A stretch of DNA of 64,000 bases from Natronomonas salina (lineage in GTDB: Archaea > Halobacteriota > Halobacteria > Halobacteriales > Haloarculaceae), in assembly GCF_013391105.1 (NCBI RefSeq), contig NZ_CP058335.1, positions 620,001 through 684,000 on the forward strand, in the 5' to 3' direction. The notes under the pieces are model-generated. The model had not been told where the DNA came from and searched no databases. It saw only the letters and a list, made by a program, of their open reading frames with translations. Each line of letters opens with the position of its first letter. Position 1 is the stretch's first letter. A program made the position numbers and the translations under genes. Of this stretch, positions 42,815 to 51,967 are shown piece after piece.

Positions 42815-45094
42815 TCAATCGTCGACTGCCGGGAGCGTGAACGAGAACGTCGATCCCTCGCCTGGCTCGGATTCGACCCAGATCTCGCCGCCGTGGTTCT
42901 CGACGATGCGTTCACAGAGCGCCAGCCCGATCCCCGTCCCGTCGAACTCGTCGCCACCGTGCAACCGGTTGAACACGGTGAAGACGTCGTCCTGATCGTC
43001 GGGGTCGATACCCATGCCGTCGTCGCTGACCGAGACGACACACTCCTCGCCCCGTCGTTCCGCCGCGACGTGGATCTCCGGCGGGTCGTCGCCGCTGTAG
43101 GTGATCGCGTTGTCGAGCAGGTTCTGCAGCACCTGGAGCAACTGGTTCTCGTCGCCCAGCACCCGCGGTAGCTCTTCGCTGGTGATCTCGACGTCTGAGC
43201 GCTGGATCTGCATCTGGAGGACGTCGGTCGCGTCGGTGAGCACCGAATCGAGGTCGACCGGGCGGGTGTCGCCGCTCCGCGTCTCGACGCGGGAGTACGC
43301 GAGGAGTCCCTCGACCATCTCGCGCATCCGGTCGGCGCCGTCGACGGCGAACTCGAGGTACTCCCCGCCCTCCTCGTCGAGTGCGTCCCCGCAGCGGTGT
43401 TCGAGCAACTGGAGGTAGCTCGAGACCATGCGGAGGGGCTCCTGCAGATCGTGGGAGGCGGCGTAGGCGAACCGCTCCAGGCGAGCGTTGGACGCTTCGA
43501 GCTCCTCGACGGTCTCCTCGAGGTCGCGTTCCCGCTCCTTCCGCTCGGTGATGTCCTGGGCCATCGTCATCCCGGCGAAGACGTCCCCGTCGTCGTCCGA
43601 GATCGGGACGGCGTGGAGGATCCACTCCCGGTCGGCGTAGGAGAGTTCGACCGTCCGCTCGCTTCCGTCGAGGGCCGCCCGGAACGCGGGCTCCAGGGCC
43701 GCCCAGGTCTCCGCGGGCCAGACCTCGTCGACCCGGTTCCCCTCGAGGTCCTCGGGTTCGACCGGGATGCGGTCGAACCCCAGCCCGGCCGCCAGCGTAT
43801 ACTCGAGGTCGTCGTCGAACAGCGTCACGAGGCCGTTCGGGAAGTACTCCGCGAGCGTCCGATAGCGCTGCTCGGACCGCTCGAGTTCCCGTTCGCGCTC
43901 CCGGTGTTCGGTGACGTCGCGGAAGTAGACGGACAGCCCCGTCTCCGAGGGGTAGACGTGCTCTTCGAACCAGGCGTCGTACGGTTCGTAGTACGCCTCG
44001 AACGAGACCGTCTCCTGGGTCGCCATCGCCTGACGGTACCGTCGTTCGAACTCGGTGTCGACGAGTTCCGGGAAGAAGCTCCAGATCTCCTCGCCGAGGA
44101 GGTCCTCGTCGCTGACGTCGAGTATCGATTCCGCGCTCTCGTTGAGGTGGGTGAACGTCCAGTCCTCGTCGAGCGCGATGACGCCGTCCCTGATCCGACC
44201 GTAGATCTCCTCGAGTTCCGTCGCGAGTTCGTCCCGGCGTCGCTCGAGGGTACGCTCGCGCTCCTTGAGTTCGGTGACGTCCTCGCCCGTCGTGACGACG
44301 CGGTCGATGTCGCCTTCGTCGTCGAGCAGCGGCGCCGCGTTCACCGAGAGCCAGTGGCGGTCGCCGCTCGGGAGTTCGACCTGAAGGGTGCGGTCGTACA
44401 CCGGTTCGCCGGTCCGGAGCGTCTCCCCGAAGGGGTGCCGATCCGGCGGGAGTTCCGCGCCGGTCTCGTCGTAGACGGTCCGGTCGGAGGGGTCGTACGA
44501 CCGCGCTTCGTCGTCGGAGATCTCGAGGATCTCCCGGAGTCGTTCGTTCATCCGCGTGACGTCGCCGTCCGCGTCGAGGACCTGGATGCCGACGGGGCTC
44601 GTCTCGAGTATCTGGCTGGTCAGGTCCCGTTCGCGCTGGAGTTGTTCCTCGCGCTCGACCAGTCGCCGCTCGGTCCGTACTCGGTCCGAGATATCACGGA
44701 CGATGCCGACGGTCCCGTCGAAGGTGTCGCCGTCGAAGAGGAGACTCACCTGGAGTTCGCAGGGGATCGAATCGCCGTCGCTCGTCCGGGCGTCGAGTTC
44801 GTACGTCTCGTCGAGTTCCTGCCCGGTGGAGAGGCTCTGGTAGATCGCTTGACTGATACGTTCGACGAGGTCGTCGTCGAGGAGGATCGAGACGTGCTCT
44901 CCGAGGAGGTCGTCTCGTCCGTAGCCGGTCATCTCGGCGATGACGTCGTTGACGGCGACGAACCGGCCTCCCGCATCGAGCTGGTAGATCCCGTCGTCGA
45001 CGGTGTTGACGAGCGTCTTGAACCGCTGGAGGGCGGCCTCCGCGTCGGTGTCGGCCCAGAACCCTCCGTCCGACGTGTCCACTCGTCGACTCAT
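42815..45094 (-). CDS. Multi-PAS cytoplasmic sensor histidine kinase
   Basis: 759 aa without membrane segments. About four PAS domains in a row: ~22-145 (TVDDGIYQLDAGGRFVAVND), ~165-285 (ILETSPVGIQVLDADGDV), ~295-410 and ~420-520 (RYRTLAEYFPNGLVTLFDDD). HisKA follows with His548 (YAASHDLQEPLRMVSSY), then HATPase motifs NLLDNAITYSGDD, DDGMGIDPDD and GTGIGLALCERI. A minus-strand TATA GCTTTATTGA lies about 27 nt before the ATG. Likely phosphorylates the receiver at 42188. Confidence 0.92.
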   Translation of the reverse strand: MSRRVDTSDGGFWADTDAEAALQRFKTLVNTVDDGIYQLDAGGRFVAVNDVIAEMTGYGRDDLLGEHVSILLDDDLVERISQAIYQSLSTGQELDETYELDARTSDGDSIPCELQVSLLFDGDTFDGTVGIVRDISDRVRTERRLVEREEQLQRERDLTSQILETSPVGIQVLDADGDVTRMNERLREILEISDDEARSYDPSDRTVYDETGAELPPDRHPFGETLRTGEPVYDRTLQVELPSGDRHWLSVNAAPLLDDEGDIDRVVTTGEDVTELKERERTLERRRDELATELEEIYGRIRDGVIALDEDWTFTHLNESAESILDVSDEDLLGEEIWSFFPELVDTEFERRYRQAMATQETVSFEAYYEPYDAWFEEHVYPSETGLSVYFRDVTEHRERERELERSEQRYRTLAEYFPNGLVTLFDDDLEYTLAAGLGFDRIPVEPEDLEGNRVDEVWPAETWAALEPAFRAALDGSERTVELSYADREWILHAVPISDDDGDVFAGMTMAQDITERKERERDLEETVEELEASNARLERFAYAASHDLQEPLRMVSSYLQLLEHRCGDALDEEGGEYLEFAVDGADRMREMVEGLLAYSRVETRSGDTRPVDLDSVLTDATDVLQMQIQRSDVEITSEELPRVLGDENQLLQVLQNLLDNAITYSGDDPPEIHVAAERRGEECVVSVSDDGMGIDPDDQDDVFTVFNRLHGGDEFDGTGIGLALCERIVENHGGEIWVESEPGEGSTFSFTLPAVDD

Positions 45095-45274
45095 ACCACA
45101 CTACAGGCGAGTGACATCAATAAAGCCCCCGTGCCGTGGTCGCAGTAAGGCCGGATTTCCGCCCCCGCCCGCATCGAGAGAGGTGTGACGGGCACGGACC
45201 GGTGACGGACGTCCAGGGACGCTATCGAGGGACGAAAGCCCATAGCTGGGACCCGAAGAGCCCCGTCGGGACAG

Positions 45275-45619
45275 TCAGCACTCGCAGTCGGGTTTTACAT
45301 GCTCCACGTCCGAATCTATCGCAGTCTGAGTCGGCGCTACGGTCCGCGTCGTGAAATCGAACTCCACCAGCCCGACGTAATCGAGCTTCGGGAGGTGCCG
45401 GTGGTGAAGGGTGACGCGCAGTTCCCGGGCTCGCTCCCAATCCGGCTCGTCCCGGTTGTCGTTCGGCTGTTGGGCTAGCTGCATCGCCAGGTCGGCGATC
45501 GATACCGGACGGTCGGCTGTCCGTAGTATCTCGATGATCTGTCGACGCACCGGGTTCGAAACCACTGATATCCACACGTCTCTATCGATCTCGTCGCCGG
45601 GGTATTCGAGCGGATTCAT
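45275..45619 (-). CDS. DUF7344-like winged-helix protein
   Basis: 114 aa. Winged-helix pattern: SNPVRRQIIEILRTADRPVS, ADLAMQLAQQ, and the recognition segment ELRVTLHHRHLPKLDYVGLV followed by a strand (VEFDFTTRTVAP). The H-x-HLPxL motif is as in the tandem protein at 13460 and the protein at 63653. Ends in CEC. Likely a DNA-binding regulator upstream of the kinase gene's promoter but on the same strand. Target unknown. Confidence 0.8.
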   Translation of the reverse strand: MNPLEYPGDEIDRDVWISVVSNPVRRQIIEILRTADRPVSIADLAMQLAQQPNDNRDEPDWERARELRVTLHHRHLPKLDYVGLVEFDFTTRTVAPTQTAIDSDVEHVKPDCEC

Positions 45620-45788
45620 GGATTGTTTGTCTCGAGCGCGCGAGCGCCGAGACGCTCCGTTCGGTCGGTCACGCTGTTCGACCGATCGACGTCCGCACGG
45701 TCATCTGACGGTCGGTTCGCATGATCCGCCGTCATGTTATATTGGTACTGCGAGTGGACGGCCGGGTCCGGCCGTCGAGCGGCGGTCG

Positions 45789-45953
45789 TCAGTCGAGTTC
45801 TCCACAACTGCTGCAGCGGGACGCCTCGACCTCGTGATCGTAGACGAGGTTCCCCTCTTCGCAGTGACGGCAACCCATGTAACTGGCACAGCGGGGGACG
45901 TTCGGCGAGTCGGTGGTCGGTACGGACGGCGCGTCCGGGTCTTGAACGCTCAT
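45789..45953 (-). CDS. 54-aa small zinc-ribbon protein
   Basis: MSVQDPDAPSVPTTDSPNVP then CASYMGCRHCEEGN and SRCSSCGEL: at least four Cys in paired CxxC-type spacing, typical of haloarchaeal micro-zinc-finger proteins. The ATG at 45953 lies about 31 nt from a TTTAG TATA-like stretch; an ATG at 45971 in frame is closer to it and less likely. Function unknown; several such proteins influence swarming and biofilm in other haloarchaea. Confidence 0.6.
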   Translation of the reverse strand: MSVQDPDAPSVPTTDSPNVPRCASYMGCRHCEEGNLVYDHEVEASRCSSCGELD

Positions 45954-46319
45954 CGTAGTAGCAGCATCCACCCATCGCTACTAAAGCGTTGTGGACAAAT
46001 GAACTAGTATTCCTAGAATAGACTAACGTGCAGAGTTCTATATCCTCTATAGATTGAAATACACTTATCCATTGGCGTATATTCTGAATGTTTGACTATC
46101 ATGTCCCATCGTACTGTCCCATTGATGGACAGTCACACACGTTCCGACCAGCGGTCCGATAGAACGTCTCCACTGGTGGTATCCCACGTAACGCCCGCTC
46201 TGCAGAATCGAACGGTCGTGATGAACGACCGGTCCGTGTCGACCATCCTTCCGAAAGCGGGTTTCACCCTTAACATCATAGGGGGAACCACCATATCGAA
46301 GTACCCGAAATCCGTTGGT
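45954..46319. other. AT-rich intergenic region
   Basis: About 365 nt with AT content well above neighbours, including AATAGACTAACG and CTATATCCTCTATAG. It carries the promoter of the 54-aa protein at one side and the TATA-like CATATCG (46292-46298) of the 51-aa protein at the other. A frame opening at 46092 runs into the 51-aa gene but the added residues have poor codon use. It contains the inverted repeat at 46113-46133. Confidence 0.5.
46113..46133. repeat. Inverted repeat ACTGTCC / GGACAGT
   Basis: Perfect 7-nt arms with a 7-nt centre (CATTGAT) in the AT-rich gap. Possible operator or small hairpin; no protein partner identified. Confidence 0.35.
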
Positions 46320-46475
46320 ATGTCGAAAACGGAATCTGAGGTGAGGGGAATCGCGGAGTGCAGCTACTGCGGGAATGTGTTCCCGGCGAAGGTGGGCCCG
46401 GACGGGTCGGCAAGGCCGATCGGCGTCGCGAAGTGCACCTGCGGAGCGGATACCTTCCACCAGATAGGCGACTGA
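46320..46475 (+). CDS. 51-aa zinc-ribbon protein
   Basis: MSKTESEVRGIAECSYCGNVF then a loop and KCTCGADTFHQIGD. Two Cys pairs (CSYC, CTC) make a compact zinc ribbon. The ATG at 46320 has a TATA-like CATATCG 22-28 nt upstream, so it is probably leaderless. It is too short for usual gene callers. Function unknown. Confidence 0.6.
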   Translation: MSKTESEVRGIAECSYCGNVFPAKVGPDGSARPIGVAKCTCGADTFHQIGD

Positions 46476-46969
46476 GTATCCGAGTGTTTCTCGGTTCGGA
46501 TACCCGCCGAGTCACTTCTGGGGGTCTCTAACATTTGACTCGTCCACCTCGCCACTGAGAACCTGAGACCGCCCGACCATGGATGGGCGGTCCAGTCGCT
46601 GTCAGCGACCGAAACCGGGCCGGCCAGGTCTTCCTGGAACCGAGTCGTACTTGTGGTCCTGAGTCGGTCAGAAAGCTTATACGAAACTCCCACCCCGATA
46701 GCGATAACCGCGCCGAGGAAATCCGTCCCGTGGACCACCACGGCGGCGGGCCGGGTAGGGGTACTCGGCGGCGCGGAGCGATTACGATTTTTCACGACCG
46801 ACCAGCCCCGGCAACGCTCGGTTGCAGGAAACGCGCATCTTGTATACGGCAATTAGAGTCCCTGAACGTCCCACACACCAGTCTCGCAGGCCAGAGCGAC
46901 TCGTCTATGGAGATATTATTCAGGTCGAAAGCTGCTATTACTTAACACGGTTCCTCCGGTCGATCGAAT
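46476..46969. other. Intergenic region containing a 145-bp dispersed repeat
   Basis: 494 nt between the zinc-ribbon gene and the secreted nuclease-like gene. It holds repeat copy 1 (46647-46791). The last ~70 nt are AT-rich (TATTATTCAGG, CTATTACTTAACAC) and likely hold the promoter of the gene at 46970. Several frames are open on both strands, but none has convincing codon use. Confidence 0.5.
46647..46791. repeat. 145-bp dispersed repeat, copy 1
   Basis: Matches 59488-59632 without gaps; the first ~130 nt differ at only two positions (46651 and 46717), and the last ~15 are more divergent. It contains GAAAGCTTATACGAAACTCC, which resembles a BRE/TATA, and the GC-rich CACGGCGGCGGGCCGGG. On the minus strand one frame stays open in both copies and would encode a membrane-like GAVIAIGVGVSYKLSDRLR, but no start or stop is shared. 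Could be a small RNA, a mobile remnant or a gene fragment. Confidence 0.75.
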
Positions 46970-48241
46970 ATGGACAGGCCTGGTGGGGTGACTTCAACGC
47001 CGACCCGTCGAACGGTCCTCGGTGGCGTCGCGGGGACTGCCGCGCTGGGGAGCGTACCAATCGCAACTGCAGACGGACAGGACCTCCGAGTCTCGACCCG
47101 GAACCTCTACGTCGGCGTCGACCTATTCCTCCTCGGTCTCGCCGAGGACCTCGACGACGTCCGGGAGATCGCCGGGCAGTTACTCGCCGATGCCAGGCGC
47201 CATCCGTACGAGGCCCGGATGGAGGCCCTCGCGGCCGAGGTCGGAGCGACGGAACCGGCCGTCCTCGGACTCCAGGAAGCGGCGTGGATTCGGACCCGCA
47301 GCCCCAGCGAGTTCGACGGCGACCACGACCCGGGGGCGACGGACGTACTCGTCGACCTCCTGTCGGAATTCCAGGCCGCACTGTCGGCACGGGGCCTCGA
47401 GTACGAGGTGGCTGCCTCGACGACGACGAGCGACATCGAGGTGCCGGCGGCGACGGACGACGGCGACGTCGACGTGCGGATCACGGACCGGACGGCGATC
47501 CTCGTTCGAAAGGACGTGACCGTCGAATCTTCGGCGGCCGACCGTTTCGAGGCCACGGTCCCGATTCCGCTGGGGGAGACCGATCTCGAACTCGGACGTG
47601 GCTATTCCACCGCTGAGATATCCGCTGGCGGGGAGACCGCGACGGTGGCAACCACGCACCTCGAGTCGTTCGACGGGACCACGCGGCAGTCCCAGGCCGA
47701 GGAGTTGCTCGGGCATCTCCCGGCGGACCGACCGGTGATCCTCACCGGCGATATCAACAGTGGACCGGGCGGGCAGACAGCCACGTACGACCTACTTCGG
47801 ACGGAGTTCGCCGACGCGGTGGAGACGGACCGATCAGATGCCCCGTCCCACACGTGCTGCTACGGGAGCGACCTCCGAAGCGACGTCGGCGCGCTCTCGA
47901 GGCGGATCGACGTCGTCCTCTACAGGGGCGCGCTCGAACCCACGGCCGTCGAACTCGTCGGCGTCGATCCAGACGAGCGCATCCCGGTCGAACGAGGCGG
48001 AGAGACGATCCAGATATGGCCCTCCGACCACGCTGGCGTCGTCGCGAGCTTCCAGTTCGGAGCGCAAACGGGGGCTGGAGGAGGAACGTCTGGCCCGGAT
48101 TCTGAACGGACGTCCCCCCAGACGTCAGCCGGACCAGACGGGGGGGACCGCCAGTCCGAGTCGCAATCGGGCTTCGGGTTCGTGGCGACGCTGGTCGGAG
48201 CGGTGCTCGCGGCGATAGGGCGGCGGCGAGGCAGCGATTAG
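46970..48241 (+). CDS. Secreted endonuclease/exonuclease/phosphatase-fold protein with CTERM-like anchor
   Basis: 423 aa. N-terminal twin-arginine signal PTRRTVLGGVAGTAALG. EEP-fold signs: VSTRNLYVGVDL, GLQEAAWI (metal Glu), TTHLESF, ILTGDINSGPGG (Asp/Asn pair) and a C-terminal WPSDHAGVVASF. The tail after a Ser/Gly/Asp-rich linker is QSGFGFVATLVGAVLAAIGR then RR, like the tripartite PGF-CTERM signal processed by archaeosortase, but with SGF for PGF. Probably an extracellular nuclease or lipid phosphodiesterase anchored at the cell surface; substrate unknown. Confidence 0.8.
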   Translation: MDRPGGVTSTPTRRTVLGGVAGTAALGSVPIATADGQDLRVSTRNLYVGVDLFLLGLAEDLDDVREIAGQLLADARRHPYEARMEALAAEVGATEPAVLGLQEAAWIRTRSPSEFDGDHDPGATDVLVDLLSEFQAALSARGLEYEVAASTTTSDIEVPAATDDGDVDVRITDRTAILVRKDVTVESSAADRFEATVPIPLGETDLELGRGYSTAEISAGGETATVATTHLESFDGTTRQSQAEELLGHLPADRPVILTGDINSGPGGQTATYDLLRTEFADAVETDRSDAPSHTCCYGSDLRSDVGALSRRIDVVLYRGALEPTAVELVGVDPDERIPVERGGETIQIWPSDHAGVVASFQFGAQTGAGGGTSGPDSERTSPQTSAGPDGGDRQSESQSGFGFVATLVGAVLAAIGRRRGSD

Positions 48242-48366
48242 ATAGCCGCACGAGGCTGGACGGGCGTGGAACCGAGTTCAACTGTCCAGGGAACTGATAC
48301 CCGGCCAAATCTCCTTTCTACGCTGACATTTATGTCCGCACAGGAGCAATTGACGGGTATCTTCGA

Positions 48367-49944
48367 ATGGTCGAGGGAGACCCCCGGCTCGATCGACGAA
48401 CCGTCCTGACGGCCCTCGGAGCCGGCGTGGCGTCACTCGCCGGTTGCGCGACGATCTCCGGGGGTTCGTCGGAGAGCGAACTCCGCGTCGGAACGATCCG
48501 TCCACCGATGGAACTGGACCCCGTCGTCGCCACGGACGTCGGCTCCCAGCAGGCGATCGCCCGCGTCTTCGACGGGCTCTACACGTACGGCGACGGCACG
48601 GACGTCGTCCCGCAGATAGCGGCCGGCTCCCCTTCGGTAGCCGACGGCGGCCGCCGGGTGACCGTCGAACTCGACGAGGACGCCAGGTTCCAGAACGGCG
48701 AACCGGTCACGGCGACCGACGTGCAGTACACCTTCGAGGCGCCAGAGAAGGAGGACGCGGCGAGCCAGTGGGCGGTGAGCCCGGTCGAGACCGTCGAGAC
48801 GGTCGACGATCGGACCGTCCGCTTCCGCCTCGAGCAGCCGTATCCCGCCATCGAGCACACCCTGACGAACCCGATCGTCCCGAAGGACGTCCGGGAGGCA
48901 GATCGGAAGGCGTTCGCTCGCGATCCCATCGGCGCCGGTCCCTACCGCGTCCGGTCGTTCAGCGAGGAGAAGAAGACCCAGCTCGCTCGCTGGGAGAACT
49001 ACTGGGGGGAGCCGGCGCCCGCCATCGACCGGGTGACGTTCGCCTACGTCGAGTCGCCGATCACCCAGCTAATGGGACTCGTCACCGGGCAGTCGGACGT
49101 CGTCGAGCCGATCTCGCCACGGTACCGTCGGGAGATCACCACCATCACGGACACGACGGTCGCCGAGGAACCGGGCTTCCGCTCGTTCTTCTTCGGGTTC
49201 AACTGCAACGACGGACCGACGGTCGAGCGGGCTGTCCGGGAGGGGATCGCCCGCTGCGTCGACGTCGAGAAGCTCGTCGAGCAGTTCGTCGCCCCCGTCG
49301 GGTCGCGGCAGTACAGTACGCTGCCGCGCGAAATCGCCGAGGGATGGGACCTCCCGGTCGAGGAGTGGGCATCAGCCGTCCCCCCGAAGGACACCCGGGA
49401 AGCGAAGCGGCGCTTCGAGGAGGCACCCGTCTCCGTCGGCAAGCTCACCATCCTGACCTCGAAGCATCCGGTCTGGAAGGAGCTGGCCCACGCGCTGGCG
49501 TCCGGCCTCCGCGACGCCGGACAGTCCGCGCTCGTCGAGGCGGTCAGCTGGAAGCAGTACCTCGAACGCTCCGTCAGTGGGTCGGCCAGGGACTACGCGG
49601 TGTTCGTCGGTGAGGTCGCCGGCAACGGCGACCCCGACTCGTTCCTCTATCCGGTCTTCCACGAGAACGCCCAGGGCGGGACCAACGGGATCTTCTACAA
49701 CGAGGAGACGGTGATGAACCACCTCCTCGAAGCCCGACGGACCACGAATCGTCAGCGGCGGCGGTCGCACTACGAAGCGGCGATATCGCGGCTCAACGAA
49801 GACCAGGTCTACGTGCCCATCTGCTCGTTCAAGAACAGCTTCGCCCACCGGTCGGACCTCCAGCACTTCGACGTGCACCCCATCGCCGGGCTGAATCCGA
49901 GAGTGACGAGTCCCGACGGGGCGGTCAGCGTGGAGGGACGATGA
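48367..49944 (+). CDS. Oligopeptide/nickel-type ABC substrate-binding lipoprotein
   Basis: 525-aa family 5 extracellular binding protein. TAT-type signal with lipobox (DRRTVL then ASLAGC, Cys27). Conserved order: LDPVVATDVGSQQAIARVFD, YTYGDGTDVVPQIAAGSPSV, VKPQ-like VTATDVQYTFEAP, RDPIGAGPYRVRSF. It should capture peptides or similar solutes. The stop overlaps the start of an APC permease gene (ATGA); no ABC permease or ATPase gene is nearby. Confidence 0.88.
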   Translation: MVEGDPRLDRRTVLTALGAGVASLAGCATISGGSSESELRVGTIRPPMELDPVVATDVGSQQAIARVFDGLYTYGDGTDVVPQIAAGSPSVADGGRRVTVELDEDARFQNGEPVTATDVQYTFEAPEKEDAASQWAVSPVETVETVDDRTVRFRLEQPYPAIEHTLTNPIVPKDVREADRKAFARDPIGAGPYRVRSFSEEKKTQLARWENYWGEPAPAIDRVTFAYVESPITQLMGLVTGQSDVVEPISPRYRREITTITDTTVAEEPGFRSFFFGFNCNDGPTVERAVREGIARCVDVEKLVEQFVAPVGSRQYSTLPREIAEGWDLPVEEWASAVPPKDTREAKRRFEEAPVSVGKLTILTSKHPVWKELAHALASGLRDAGQSALVEAVSWKQYLERSVSGSARDYAVFVGEVAGNGDPDSFLYPVFHENAQGGTNGIFYNEETVMNHLLEARRTTNRQRRRSHYEAAISRLNEDQVYVPICSFKNSFAHRSDLQHFDVHPIAGLNPRVTSPDGAVSVEGR

Positions 49945-51248
49945 GCGAGGAGTTCGGCCTCCCGACGGGCGTCGCATTGGGCGTCGGCGGCATCGTCGGC
50001 GGCGGCATCTACGCCGCCATCGGGATCGTCGTGATGGCCGCCGGGGTGCTGACGTGGTTCGCCTACTCCCTGGCGACCGTCGTCGTCCTCTGCTGTGCGT
50101 ACTCGTACGTGAAGGTCAACGAGATAACCGACTCCGCCGGGGGGTCGGTCTCCTACATCGAGGAGCTGACCGGCCGCGGGACCGTCGCCGGCGTGGTCGG
50201 CTGGACGCTGGTCGTCGGCTACATCGGGACGATGGCGATGTACGCCTACGCCTTCGGCGCGTACGGGCAGATGCTGCTCGGCGTCCAGTACGTCTGGGGG
50301 CTGCCGTTCCGCCCGTTCCTCTCGGTAGCGATCATCGCGCTGTTCGTCGGCCTGAACGTCCTCGGCGCGTCGGCGTCGGGGGCGACCGAGCGGTACCTCG
50401 TCTTCGTGCAGGCGGGCATCATCGCCGTCTTCGGCCTCGTCGGCCTCTGGTTCGGGTTCTCGGTGGGCGCCCTCCGGCTCGGGCTCTCGGAGTTCGCGAC
50501 GGGGCCGATCATCGCGGCGTCGGTCGGCTTCGTCTCCTTCGAGGGCTGGCAGCTCCTGTTCTACGACCAAGAGCAGTTCGAGGACCCCCAGGAGACGCTC
50601 GCGAAGGCAATCTTCATCTCCATCCCGATCGCCGCCGCGATCTACATCCTCGTCGGCTTCGTCATCACGAGTCTCCTCCCTCCGGAGGTCGTCTCCGCGC
50701 AACCAGAAGCGGCGCTGCTGTACGGTGCCCTCCGGATCAACCAGTGGCTCGCGCTCGCAGTCGGACTCGCGGGGCTGGTCTCCACGGCCAGCGCGATCAA
50801 TTCGACGATGTTCTCGGAGGCGATCTTCGCGAAGAACCTCATCGACGACGACATCCTCCCGTCGGAGATGGGCGACCCCGACGACGACGCGGCGCCGACG
50901 CGGACGGTGCTCGTCATCGGCTTTTTCACCGCCGCCTTCGCCGTCCTCGGGAGCCTGGAGGCGGTCGTCGAGTTCGCGTCGCTGGCGTTCATCGTCGTCT
51001 TCGGGACGGTCAGCGCCCTGGCGTTCACCAACCGCGACGGCACCGACATCAGGACGCTCCCGCCGGTCGTCGGGATGGTCGGCTCGGCGGCGTTCTTCGT
51101 GATGCTGCTGTACTTCCTCTTCACGCGACTCCCGCACGTGTTCTACCTCGTCGTCGTCATCGCCGCGGCCGTCTTCACGGTCGAGGCAGCCTACTTCAAG
51201 CGTGATTCGATCAAGGAAGGGATCCGCGAGGTCGAGAAGGAGATATAG
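49941..51248 (+). CDS. APC-superfamily amino acid permease
   Basis: 435 aa with about twelve membrane helices. TM1 signature GVALGVGGIVGGGIYAAIG fits the APC/LeuT-type substrate site. FVSFEGWQLLFYDQEQFEDP is the TM6-loop region usual in the family. N-terminus MSEEFGLPTG overlaps the binding-protein stop by 4 nt, so the two are translationally coupled. APC permeases normally work without a binding protein. Confidence 0.88.
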   Translation: MSEEFGLPTGVALGVGGIVGGGIYAAIGIVVMAAGVLTWFAYSLATVVVLCCAYSYVKVNEITDSAGGSVSYIEELTGRGTVAGVVGWTLVVGYIGTMAMYAYAFGAYGQMLLGVQYVWGLPFRPFLSVAIIALFVGLNVLGASASGATERYLVFVQAGIIAVFGLVGLWFGFSVGALRLGLSEFATGPIIAASVGFVSFEGWQLLFYDQEQFEDPQETLAKAIFISIPIAAAIYILVGFVITSLLPPEVVSAQPEAALLYGALRINQWLALAVGLAGLVSTASAINSTMFSEAIFAKNLIDDDILPSEMGDPDDDAAPTRTVLVIGFFTAAFAVLGSLEAVVEFASLAFIVVFGTVSALAFTNRDGTDIRTLPPVVGMVGSAAFFVMLLYFLFTRLPHVFYLVVVIAAAVFTVEAAYFKRDSIKEGIREVEKEI

Positions 51249-51417
51249 AGGTGGTGCGATCCGGTCGTCGACGATCTACGACGTCCTCGGACAGGAATCG
51301 TCTAACATCGGGGTGCACGGATCGTCGGTTCTGGAATAGCGCTGTCAGGGACTACCGACGTCGGCCGGTAGACTCAAGCCGTCGTAGCCCGCGCGTCCTT
51401 GGACGAGGACCCCATTC

Positions 51418-51828
51418 ATGGAAATCGCCGATCGCTTGCGCTGTCTGTTCTCCGGGACGATCGAAGAGCGGGACGGCTCGTATCAGATCGAGATACCGAA
51501 GTCGGAACTCGAACTCGGCGGAGTCGACGAGGGCGCCACGTACCAGGTCGCGCTCCTGCGGTCACCGGGAAAGACATCCGAATCGACGGACGAAGGTAGC
51601 TCGAGGTCGCGTGACTCGCAGGCCCCGCCGGTGGAGGAAGGAGAGTCCCGGCAGGTCGAGATCGAGGGGATCGGCGAGCAGGGTGACGGCATCACGCGAG
51701 TCGAGCGCGGCTTCGTCGTGATCGTGCCGGATACCGAGAAGGGTGAACGGGTCCGAATCACGATCACCGACGTCCGGGACAGCGTCGCGTTCGCCGAGGT
51801 CGACGAGCGCATCGATTACTACGAGTGA
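51418..51828 (+). CDS. TRAM-domain protein
   Basis: 136 aa. The C-terminal ~55 residues (VEIEGIGEQGDGITRVERGF then VVIVPDTEKGERVRITIT) are a TRAM beta-barrel, an RNA-binding domain common in haloarchaea. The N-terminal ~40 residues (MEIADRLRCLFSGTIEERDG) form a short strand-rich segment, with a Ser-rich linker between. Haloarchaeal single-TRAM proteins are candidates for cold-shock-like RNA chaperones. The gap of 169 nt upstream has no gene. Confidence 0.85.
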   Translation: MEIADRLRCLFSGTIEERDGSYQIEIPKSELELGGVDEGATYQVALLRSPGKTSESTDEGSSRSRDSQAPPVEEGESRQVEIEGIGEQGDGITRVERGFVVIVPDTEKGERVRITITDVRDSVAFAEVDERIDYYE

Positions 51829-51967
51829 GGACACCGCGGACGCTTACCGCCGGTTCCTGTGCGATACTCGATGCCTGATACGGCGTGTTAACGAGTGACT
51901 CATATTTCCTAACAACGGAACCCGAATTTCGTTGGGTTTATGATATTGTGTCACAAGGTCTCCTGCT

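Noticed and set aside
46092-46319. In-frame extension upstream of the 51-aa zinc protein
   Set aside because: Extension has AT-rich codons and a TATA-like box lies inside it; ATG at 46320 preferred.
46364-46852. Long minus-strand frame through repeat copy 1, similar frame in copy 2
   Set aside because: No shared start or stop, and substitutions between copies are not mainly at third positions; treated as a repeat.
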